A stretch of 5,802 bases of DNA from PVC group bacterium (lineage in GTDB: Bacteria > Verrucomicrobiota > Kiritimatiellia > SS1-B-03-39 > UBA6053). The stretch lies in assembly GCA_003565035.1 (NCBI GenBank), contig PXDP01000459.1, forward strand, positions 1 to 5,802, given 5' to 3'. The notes under the pieces were generated by a model. It was given only the letters and a program-made list of their open reading frames with translations, searched no databases and was not told the origin of the DNA. Of the stretch, positions 1 through 5,280 are shown piece by piece. Numbering within the stretch: position 1 is the stretch's first letter; each line of letters starts with the position of its first letter. The translations under genes were made by a program, and so were the position numbers.

Positions 1-27
1 AAAAAAAGCCCCTCCGAAGAGGGGCTT
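1..27 (-). terminator. Rho-independent terminator after the tRNA gene
   Basis: Read on the minus strand, a 9-bp GC-rich stem (arms at 19-27 and 6-14) closes on a UUCG tetraloop flanked by C and G, the exceptionally stable C(UUCG)G loop. It is followed by a run of at least five T that reaches the window edge. It begins 6 nt after the CCA end of the tRNA, so it should end transcription of the tRNA and of any read-through from sufE. The opposite strand has a short A/T-poor continuation, so it is probably unidirectional, although sequence left of position 1 is unseen. Confidence 0.93.
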
Positions 28-32
28 GAAGA

Positions 33-108
33 TGGTGGCGGTGGAGGGACTTGAACCCCCGACACGAGGATTATGATTCCTCTGCTCTGCCAGCTGAGCT
101 ACACCGCC
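33..108 (-). tRNA. tRNA-Met (CAU anticodon), elongator type
   Basis: The minus strand folds into a complete 76-nt cloverleaf. It has a 7-bp acceptor stem (GGCGGTG with CACCGCC), a D arm with stem GCTC/GAGC, and a 5-bp anticodon stem (GAGGA/TCCTC). The loop ATCATAA carries CAU at 73-75. A 5-nt variable region, a T arm with TTCAAGT, discriminator A and an encoded CCA complete it. A G1-C72 pair and the lack of three consecutive G-C pairs in the anticodon stem argue against initiator tRNA. The CAU anticodon also fits tRNA-Ile2, in which TilS changes C34 to lysidine. I favour elongator Met but cannot exclude Ile2 by eye. The gene has its own promoter and terminator. Confidence 0.93.
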
Positions 109-122
109 GAAACGTTGGGTGG

Positions 123-151
123 CTTCTAAAGATCACCTGTGGAATTGTCAA
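123..151 (-). promoter_or_regulatory. Sigma70-type promoter of the tRNA gene
   Basis: On the minus strand a perfect -35 TTGACA (146-151) is separated by 17 nt from TAGAAG (123-128), a 4/6 match to the -10 consensus. Transcription would start near 116-117, about 8 nt before the mature tRNA 5' end. The bases just after the -10 (CCACCC) are GC-rich, like the discriminator of stringently controlled stable-RNA promoters. That regulatory reading is inference. The promoter lies in the 53-bp gap between sufE and the tRNA. Confidence 0.65.
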
Positions 152-161
152 GGCTTCTGGA

Positions 162-587
162 TTATTTTTGTGCGGCGAATGCGGCGGCGTTCGCGCGGAT
201 GGTTTTGATCATGCTGTTGAGACCGTTTGTCCGGTTCATGCTGAGATGGGAAAGCAGACCGACATCCTCGAGAAAGGTGAGATCCGTCTTTAAAACGTCT
301 TCCGGTGGCTGGCCCTGATAAATCCGCAGCAGGATTGCGATCAGCCCCTGTACAATCAGCGCATCGCTTTCGGCCTGCAGCGCCAGGGTCCCCTCCCCCG
401 TCAGATCAGCGTGAAGCCAGACTTGTGACTGGCAGCCTTTGACTTTGTGGGCCTCATCTTTGTAGCCGGGATCCATTTTGGGCAGCTCACGGCCCAGCTC
501 GATGATATGGGCGTATTTTTCCTGCCAGTCTTCAAAGAAGGCAAATTCGTCGCGGATTTCGTTTTGTCGGTCGGTAATCGATGGCAT
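162..587 (-). CDS. sufE: SufE family Fe-S cluster assembly / sulfur-acceptor protein
   Basis: This 141-residue protein has the usual length and layout of SufE. By family knowledge it accepts persulfide sulfur from a SufS-type cysteine desulfurase, stimulates that enzyme and passes sulfur to the SufBCD scaffold in the cytoplasm. Visible marks are the N-terminal helix region with FEDWQEKYAHIIELGRELP (about 18-36), the sulfur-accepting cysteine at residue 52 in VKGCQSQVW, and the C-terminal LSMNRTNGLNSM (115-126), equivalent to the family's conserved R-x-NGL segment. The start at 587 sits directly behind a strong promoter without a convincing Shine-Dalgarno sequence, so the mRNA may be leaderless. 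No sufS, sufB, sufC or sufD lies in the window, so its desulfurase partner must be encoded elsewhere. The related CsdE is an alternative name. The family assignment is secure. Confidence 0.95.
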   Translation of the reverse strand: MPSITDRQNEIRDEFAFFEDWQEKYAHIIELGRELPKMDPGYKDEAHKVKGCQSQVWLHADLTGEGTLALQAESDALIVQGLIAILLRIYQGQPPEDVLKTDLTFLEDVGLLSHLSMNRTNGLNSMIKTIRANAAAFAAQK

Positions 588-590
588 AGG

Positions 591-604
591 GTCTTTATAA
601 AGAC
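591..604. promoter_or_regulatory. Perfect 14-bp palindrome over the sufE -10 box
   Basis: GTCTTTATAAAGAC is its own reverse complement and contains the -10 hexamer TATAAA of the sufE promoter, ending 3 bp before the ATG. A perfect dyad placed over the -10 is a plausible operator for a dimeric repressor, possibly one sensing iron or sulfur status. The regulator is unknown, and chance symmetry around a TTTATAAA core is possible. Confidence 0.35.
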
Positions 605-621
605 AGGCGGGCGGATGTCAA
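594..621 (-). promoter_or_regulatory. Sigma70-type promoter of sufE
   Basis: On the minus strand a perfect -35 TTGACA (616-621) is followed after 16 nt by -10 TATAAA (594-599, 5/6 match). The usual 6-8 nt distance from the -10 puts the transcription start at about 586-588, which is the A of the sufE ATG or next to it. This makes sufE a separate unit from the upstream nuclease gene and implies a leaderless or nearly leaderless transcript. Confidence 0.7.
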
Positions 622-650
622 ACAACCCGACGCGCATTTCACGGGGGATT

Positions 651-1091
651 TCAGTCTTCGAGCTTTTTGAGGGTGTGGTACACGCCGCTCATGTCTTCGG
701 CGGCATCCCAAACCGACTTTAGCACATACAGAGGCGCATCCAGACGCGCGGCCAGGGCAATGCAGTCGCTGGGGCGGGCATCAATCTGCACAACTTCTTT
801 GCCCAGTTCGTTTTCCTGCAGCAAATGAAGCTTGGCGAAAAAGGTTTCATTATCAAAGGCGGTAATCACACCGGCGGTCATATGAATTCCCAGCCCCTGA
901 AAGACCGAGACCATCAGATCATGGGTCAGGGGACGTTCCGGCTCTTCGCCCTCCATGGCCATAACAATCGAGGACGCGATGGCGGTGTCGATGAAGATGG
1001 TGATCATCTTCTCGCCATGAGACAGAAAAATCCCCGCACCCGCAGGTGTGGGGACAATTCCTTTAATCTCAATTGGCAGCGTGTCGCTCAT
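651..1091 (-). CDS. Bifunctional nuclease (BFN/DUF151) family protein
   Basis: This 146-residue cytoplasmic protein has the single BFN/DUF151 domain. The family is named after a plant protein with RNase and DNase activity. The role of bacterial members is poorly defined. The C-terminal signature DARPSDCIALAARLDAPLYV (104-123) is typical, as are RPLTHDLM (53-60) and FFAKL (84-88). The N-terminal part carries the family's GIFLSHGEKMITIFID-like strand pair (20-35). The start at 1091 overlaps the stop of the upstream membrane-protein gene as ATGA, which supports both this start and translational coupling. The next gene, sufE, starts 63 bp further on and has its own promoter. Family membership is clear. 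Actual nuclease activity is not shown by sequence, and UvrB/UvrC-domain fusions seen in some relatives are absent. Confidence 0.92.
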   Translation of the reverse strand: MSDTLPIEIKGIVPTPAGAGIFLSHGEKMITIFIDTAIASSIVMAMEGEEPERPLTHDLMVSVFQGLGIHMTAGVITAFDNETFFAKLHLLQENELGKEVVQIDARPSDCIALAARLDAPLYVLKSVWDAAEDMSGVYHTLKKLED

Positions 1092-2158
1092 GAAACCGCC
1101 GGGGGCGGAGTGACGATGCCTTCGTCTTCCGGCGGCTTATCCGCGGCATTGGTGCGGTCCCATTCCCGGATGCCGTCTTTGATTTTCTGGAATTTGTTGC
1201 TCACTTTGTTGAGGCGGCCGTCCCAGGTTTCATCGATGGGCTGATCTTTCACACAGACGTGGAATTTGGTCATGATCATGATGAGAAACAAGGGATGCAG
1301 AATAGCCGCTTTGACGTTGAACGCGAAGAGCGCGGCAATGAAAAAGGCCCAGAGCGTGGCGTTGCTGCCGGGCATAAAGTAGGCAATCCCAATGGCAGGC
1401 AGGAACATGATAATAAACGACACGGCGGTCAGCACTTTCTCCAGCAGAACGATCCCAATGGAGGTTTTAAGAATTTCTTTGGAGTTCTGCGCGTAGTAGA
1501 CCAGTCCGTCTTTACCGGAGCGCCAGGGATTGTCGTCTCCGCGGGCCAGATTGTAGGAGAAAATGGTCTCATCGATAAACGTCGTCATTGCATGGAGAAC
1601 CATACCCACCACTTTGGTGACGTTTTTAAGACCCGGAACCGGCAGCAGACCTCCGATAAAGTCCAGCGTCCGGTTGAAGGCGCGGACCACGCCGGTGATC
1701 AGCATGTCCAAGGCAAAGAGAACATTGACCTGCTTAAAGCGCTTGACCACGATATTTTTTCCATACCGGAACATGTTTTCGCCGCCATTGCCGATTTCAT
1801 TTTTGGTGATCAGTTCGGTGAGCACGGCGATATGACCGCATTTCAGCAGATAAAGAAAATAGCGGACAATGGTGTACCAGACATATCCGTAAATTCCGAA
1901 TCCGCCGATAAACCAGGCTCCGCCAATGATTTCGTGGACACGGGCGGTCAGGAAGGCACTGATCCCGACGGTACTGCCGATCCAGATAATAGTGGCAAGG
2001 CTGATGCCGACCAGGATTCCCAGCCGCACCATGGCGTAGGGTAGCGTCCGCATCAGCAGTTGGAACGATTGGCCCACGCCGGCTTTTTCAATGGCGAGGG
2101 GGTAGGAATGCCGAACGGACTCCTCCGGGTGACTGTAGGTTGTTTCTGTGTTTGTCAT
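1088..2158 (-). CDS. Uncharacterised multi-pass membrane protein
   Basis: I do not recognise the family. The frame is open from 2245. I choose the ATG at 2158 (beginning MTNTETTYSHP, 356 residues) because a good promoter would start transcription near 2198, leaving about 40 nt of leader. An in-frame ATG at 2200 is the alternative. With this numbering, hydrophobic segments occur at about 42-71, 78-105, 144-160, 233-262 and 269-297, so four to six membrane passes are likely. No cleavable signal peptide is evident. A soluble loop lies between the middle and last membrane pairs, with FIDETIFSYNLARGDDNPWRSG at about 194-215. The C-terminal tail is charged, then proline-rich, and probably cytoplasmic. 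The gene overlaps the BFN-family gene by 4 bp, so the two proteins are probably made together. A loose resemblance to choline-transporter-like proteins came to mind, but I saw no diagnostic motif and do not assign it. Confidence 0.85.
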   Translation of the reverse strand: MTNTETTYSHPEESVRHSYPLAIEKAGVGQSFQLLMRTLPYAMVRLGILVGISLATIIWIGSTVGISAFLTARVHEIIGGAWFIGGFGIYGYVWYTIVRYFLYLLKCGHIAVLTELITKNEIGNGGENMFRYGKNIVVKRFKQVNVLFALDMLITGVVRAFNRTLDFIGGLLPVPGLKNVTKVVGMVLHAMTTFIDETIFSYNLARGDDNPWRSGKDGLVYYAQNSKEILKTSIGIVLLEKVLTAVSFIIMFLPAIGIAYFMPGSNATLWAFFIAALFAFNVKAAILHPLFLIMIMTKFHVCVKDQPIDETWDGRLNKVSNKFQKIKDGIREWDRTNAADKPPEDEGIVTPPPAVS

Positions 2159-2182
2159 GATGTTTGGTCTTTTGGTTGTTGC

Positions 2183-2201
2183 AATGTCAACGGATGACAT
2201 T
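2183..2201. promoter_or_regulatory. Inverted repeat at the start of the membrane-protein transcript
   Basis: Two 7-bp arms, AATGTCA (2183-2189) and TGACATT (2195-2201), are separated by 5 bp and lie just downstream of the -10 box of the membrane-protein gene, covering the predicted start site. It could be an operator for a dimeric regulator in this divergent intergenic region, or a small hairpin at the 5' end of the leftward mRNA. No regulator can be named. Confidence 0.4.
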
Positions 2202-2204
2202 TCG

Positions 2205-2233
2205 TTTATACAAAAACCCTGTAAAGGGATCAA
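2205..2233 (-). promoter_or_regulatory. Sigma70-type promoter of the leftward membrane-protein/nuclease pair
   Basis: On the minus strand -35 TTGATC (2228-2233, 4/6 match) and -10 TATAAA (2205-2210, 5/6 match) are separated by exactly 17 nt. Transcription should start near 2198, upstream of the chosen ATG at 2158. The 148-bp divergent region also has to carry the rightward purK promoter. There I see only a -35-like TTGACT at 2267-2272 without a well-spaced -10. Confidence 0.55.
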
Positions 2234-2306
2234 TAACACATTCAATGCAATTTCAGTGCGTCAGTTTTGACTCGAATCCACCCTGAAATTGGGTATGGAT
2301 GTTTCC

Positions 2307-3446
2307 ATGAGTCAATCCATCGGCAGTACATCCACTCTCGGCATTCTCGGCGCGGGCCAGCTTGGCAAAATGCTGGCCCAGGCCGCCTCCCCCTGGGATT
2401 TGCGATTGAACATGCTCGATCCCTCCCCGCAGGCCCCGGCAGCGCACCTTTGCGAATCCTTTGTGGTCGGCGATTTCAGAGACGAGCAGACGGTTCTGGC
2501 CTTTGGAAAATCCTGTGATGTGCTGACCCTTGAAATCGAACAGGTTCATGCCGGGGCGCTGGCCCGGCTGGAAGCAGACGGCAAACAGGTTTATCCGCAG
2601 CCCTCCGTGCTGAAGATCATTCAGGACAAAGGTCTGCAGAAGCAATTTTTTATTGAGCACTCGCTGCCCACCAGTCCGTTCAGGCTGTATAATGGACCTG
2701 AGGACATCCCCCGGGACAGGCCTCTGCCCTGTGTGCAGAAAACACGCACCGAGGGCTATGACGGGCGGGGCGTGAAAATTCTCCGCACCCCGGAGGATTT
2801 CAACGCCCTGCTGCCCGGGGCCTGTCTGATTGAGGATGCGGTGGACATCGCTGTGGAAATTGCCGTCATTGCCGCCCGCTCGCCTTCCGGCGAAATCAAG
2901 ACCTACGACCCGGTGGAAATGAGTTTTCATCCGGAAGCCAATCTGGTGGAATTTCTCGCGGCCCCGGCCCGGATTTCACCCGAACAGGCGGCGGAAGCCC
3001 GCGCCCTGGCCGAAGCCACCATCGAAGCCTTCGGCCTGGTCGGCCTGCTGGCGGTGGAAATGTTTCTGGACACCCGCGGCACCCTGCTGATCAATGAGGT
3101 GGCTCCCCGCCCCCATAACAGCGGGCACCACACGATTGAGGCCTGCATCACCTCGCAGTATCAGCAGCATCTGCGGGCCATTCTGGATCTTCCGCTGGGG
3201 GACACCCGGCTGCGCTCGCCGGCGGTGATGCTCAATGTGCTCGGAGAGGAGGGCTTTTCCGGGCCGGTGGTCTATTCGGGGGTTGAACATGTGCTGGCTG
3301 CGCCCTCCGCCTATCTCCATCTCTACGGAAAAACCGAAACCCGTCCTTTCCGCAAAATGGGCCATCTCACGGTGCTGGGGGAAACCCTGGAAGATGCCAT
3401 CCGCAAGGCCCGCGAACTCCAACCTCTCCTGAAAGTCCACGCATGA
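2307..3446 (+). CDS. purK: N5-carboxyaminoimidazole ribonucleotide synthase PurK
   Basis: PurK is an ATP-grasp enzyme of the cytoplasm. It uses ATP and bicarbonate to turn aminoimidazole ribonucleotide (AIR) into N5-CAIR in purine synthesis. From the ATG at 2307 the protein has 379 residues, near the family's usual length. It shows the N-terminal nucleotide-binding-like loop GILGAGQLGKML (12-23), LTLEIEQV (73-80), the glycine-rich ATP-grasp loop KTRTEGYDGRGV (145-156), VEMFLD (250-255), NEVAPRPHNSGHHTIEAC (263-280) with the metal/phosphate-binding acidic and Asn residues, and the C-terminal KMGHLTVLG (350-358). In-frame ATG at 2295 and TTG at 2289 are alternative starts. None has a strong Shine-Dalgarno sequence, and I prefer 2307 because it leaves a short N-terminal tail. 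The stop overlaps purE by 4 bp, giving the common purK-purE coupling. Confidence 0.96.
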   Translation: MSQSIGSTSTLGILGAGQLGKMLAQAASPWDLRLNMLDPSPQAPAAHLCESFVVGDFRDEQTVLAFGKSCDVLTLEIEQVHAGALARLEADGKQVYPQPSVLKIIQDKGLQKQFFIEHSLPTSPFRLYNGPEDIPRDRPLPCVQKTRTEGYDGRGVKILRTPEDFNALLPGACLIEDAVDIAVEIAVIAARSPSGEIKTYDPVEMSFHPEANLVEFLAAPARISPEQAAEARALAEATIEAFGLVGLLAVEMFLDTRGTLLINEVAPRPHNSGHHTIEACITSQYQQHLRAILDLPLGDTRLRSPAVMLNVLGEEGFSGPVVYSGVEHVLAAPSAYLHLYGKTETRPFRKMGHLTVLGETLEDAIRKARELQPLLKVHA

Positions 3447-3964
3447 ATAACTCCGCCCCGCTTGTTGGTATTGTGATGGGATCCGATTCGGATCTCAAGG
3501 TTATGGGTCAGGCCGCCGAGGTGCTGGAGGAACTGGGCGTGCCCTGTGAGGTCTCCATCGTTTCCGCGCACCGCACGCCCCGGCGGCTCTACGAATACGC
3601 CGAGACCGCAGTGGACCGGGGGCTGAAGGTGATAATTGCCGGAGCCGGCGGCGCCGCGCATCTGCCGGGCATGCTGGCCGCCATCACCCCGCTGCCGGTT
3701 ATTGGCGTTCCGGTCAAATCGCGCAACAGCATCGATGGATGGGATTCGCTGCTTTCCATCCTGCAAATGCCCGCCGGCGTTCCGGTGGCCACGGTGGCGG
3801 TGGACGGAGCCAAAAACGCCGGCATTCTCGCCGCGCAAATCCTCGCGACCTCTGATCCGGCCCTGCTGGAACGGATTCAGCAATTCAAACAAAATCTGAA
3901 TGATGCCGTACTGGAAAAAGTGCAGCGCATTGAAACCAGCGGATGGCGGGCCGTTCGGGGATGA
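3443..3964 (+). CDS. purE: 5-(carboxyamino)imidazole ribonucleotide mutase PurE (class I)
   Basis: PurE moves the carboxyl group of N5-CAIR, made by PurK, to C4 to give CAIR, the substrate of PurC. Class I enzymes act as octamers in the cytoplasm. The 173-residue protein has all class I signatures: GSDSD (13-17), SAHRTP (41-46) with the catalytic histidine at 43, GAGGAAHLPGM (67-77), PVIGVPV (85-91) and the DSLLSILQMP segment (101-110). Presence of purK directly upstream fits class I, since class II PurE works on AIR without PurK. The start ATG overlaps the purK stop as ATGA, and its own stop overlaps the next ATG in the same way. The C-terminal extension beyond about residue 150 is a normal helical tail. 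Confidence 0.97.
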   Translation: MNNSAPLVGIVMGSDSDLKVMGQAAEVLEELGVPCEVSIVSAHRTPRRLYEYAETAVDRGLKVIIAGAGGAAHLPGMLAAITPLPVIGVPVKSRNSIDGWDSLLSILQMPAGVPVATVAVDGAKNAGILAAQILATSDPALLERIQQFKQNLNDAVLEKVQRIETSGWRAVRG

Positions 3965-5271
3965 GCGCGCCACCGGAATCCTGGGGCCGCATCCCCCGGG
4001 TCACCCAGACCACCCGGGCGGTGACGTCCCGCTTCGATACGCTGCCGGATCAGGGCGCACCCTTTCTGGCCCATGGTTTGGGCCGAAGCTACGGCGATTC
4101 CTGCCTGAACGGTCAGGGAACTCTTCTGCTCACGCGCCCGCTGGATCAATGGGTTTCCCTGGATCCTGCATCCGGTCTGCTGGAATGCGAAGCCGGGGTT
4201 TCGCTGGCGGAAATTCTCCAACGTGTCGTTTCGGAAGGCTGGTTTCTGCCGGTCACCCCCGGCACGAAGCACGTCACCGTGGGCGGTGCCATCGCCAACG
4301 ATGTGCATGGGAAAAATCATCATGTGGCCGGCACCTTTGGTGCCCATGTGCTGGGATTCGAACTGCTGCGAAGCGACGGCTCCCGCACCTGGTGCAGCCG
4401 CACCGAAAACGCCAGACGCTTCCGCGCCACGGTGGGCGGGCTGGGGCTCACCGGCCTGATCACCCGCGCGCGCATTCAACTGAAGAACATCCACAATCCG
4501 GTCATCGACGAGGAACAGATCCGGATGCGGAATTTGGAGGATTTTTTCCGGTTGGCTGACGAATCCGATCAAAGTCATGAATACACCGTGGCCTGGCTGG
4601 ACACCCTCGCGACCGGGGACCGTATCGGCACCGGGATCTTCATGCGCGGGAATCACGCGGGGCCGGACGCTCCCGCCAAAAAAGCCAAGGGCCCCCTGCC
4701 CGTTCCGGTGCCTGTGGACGCGCCCGCGTTCCTGCTCAACCGTCAGTCGATTAAACTGTTCAACACCGTGTATGCCAAAAAAGTGCGCGGGGAACAGCAC
4801 CGCGGGTTCACACACTACGAACCCTTCTTTTATCCGCTGGATGTGCTCGGGGGCTGGAACAAGCTGTACGGAAAACGAGGTTTTTTTCAGCATCAATGCG
4901 TCGTGCCCCGCGAAGGAAACGGCGGGCCGATCCGGGAAATTCTCGAAGCGATTTCCCGCAGCGGCGAATCCTCTTTTCTGGCGGTCCTCAAATGTTTCGG
5001 CTCCGCCCCAGCCGAGGGCCTGATGAGTTTTCCGCGCGAAGGGGTGACCCTCGCCCTCGATTTCCCCAACCGGGGGACGCCCACCCGCGAACTGATGGAC
5101 GAACTCGATCATATCGTCCTGCACAACGGCGGTGCACTCTACCCCGCCAAAGATGCGCGGATGGCCCCGGAAACCTTCCGCAAAAGTTTCCCCGCACTGG
5201 ATACCTTTCAGGCCGAAATCGATCCGGCCTTCTCGAGCTGTTTTTACCGCCGGGTCACCGCAACCCCTTAA
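3961..5271 (+). CDS. dprE1: DprE1-like FAD-dependent oxidoreductase (polyprenyl-phosphoryl-ribose 2'-oxidase family)
   Basis: The protein has 436 residues from the ATG at 3961. That start is chosen because it overlaps the purE stop as ATGA; an ATG at 3943 is also in frame. It resembles mycobacterial DprE1, a vanillyl-alcohol-oxidase-type flavoenzyme that oxidises the 2'-hydroxyl of decaprenyl-phosphoryl-ribose. The FAD domain shows HGLGRSYGDS (38-47), VTPGTKHVTVGGAIANDVHG (98-117) with His116 matching the FAD-linked region, and TVGGLGLTG (157-165). The substrate domain shows YPLDVLGGWNKLYG (291-304) and YPAKDAR (394-400), whose Lys397 matches catalytic Lys418 of the mycobacterial enzyme. Ala365 replaces Cys387, the residue attacked by benzothiazinones. 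The FAD-binding oxidoreductase family is certain. The exact lipid-sugar substrate is inferred from similarity and from the adjacent DprE2-like gene. Confidence 0.9.
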   Translation: MSAPPESWGRIPRVTQTTRAVTSRFDTLPDQGAPFLAHGLGRSYGDSCLNGQGTLLLTRPLDQWVSLDPASGLLECEAGVSLAEILQRVVSEGWFLPVTPGTKHVTVGGAIANDVHGKNHHVAGTFGAHVLGFELLRSDGSRTWCSRTENARRFRATVGGLGLTGLITRARIQLKNIHNPVIDEEQIRMRNLEDFFRLADESDQSHEYTVAWLDTLATGDRIGTGIFMRGNHAGPDAPAKKAKGPLPVPVPVDAPAFLLNRQSIKLFNTVYAKKVRGEQHRGFTHYEPFFYPLDVLGGWNKLYGKRGFFQHQCVVPREGNGGPIREILEAISRSGESSFLAVLKCFGSAPAEGLMSFPREGVTLALDFPNRGTPTRELMDELDHIVLHNGGALYPAKDARMAPETFRKSFPALDTFQAEIDPAFSSCFYRRVTATP

Positions 5272-5274
5272 GGA
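5270..5274 (+). promoter_or_regulatory. Ribosome binding site of the DprE2-like gene
   Basis: AAGGA lies 6 nt before the ATG at 5281 and overlaps the preceding stop codon. It is the clearest Shine-Dalgarno sequence in the window and fixes the start of the last gene. The other rightward genes rely on ATGA overlap instead. Confidence 0.7.
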
Positions 5275-5280
5275 TTTGTT

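Noticed and set aside
1259..2044. A 261-codon open frame on the plus strand opposite the membrane-protein gene
   Set aside because: It is highly polar with Gly, Asp and His repeats, as expected from the complement of hydrophobic codons, and has no start signal or family motif.
2217..2228. Short inverted repeat CCCT-GTAA-AGGG as a terminator or operator
   Set aside because: The arms are only 4 bp, there is no T tract, and it falls inside the promoter spacer. It is probably chance.
2159..2245. N-terminal extension of the membrane protein up to position 2245
   Set aside because: The extension crosses the -10 box and predicted transcription start of its own promoter, so the first ATG cannot be on that mRNA. 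A start at 2200 remains possible but less likely.
2267..2299. A rightward promoter for purK with -35 TTGACT and -10 TATGGA
   Set aside because: The spacing is 21 nt and the -10 matches poorly. The real purK promoter in this region cannot be fixed by eye.
2253..2930. A 225-codon open frame on the minus strand opposite purK
   Set aside because: It is the antisense shadow of purK, and the encoded sequence looks like no protein family.
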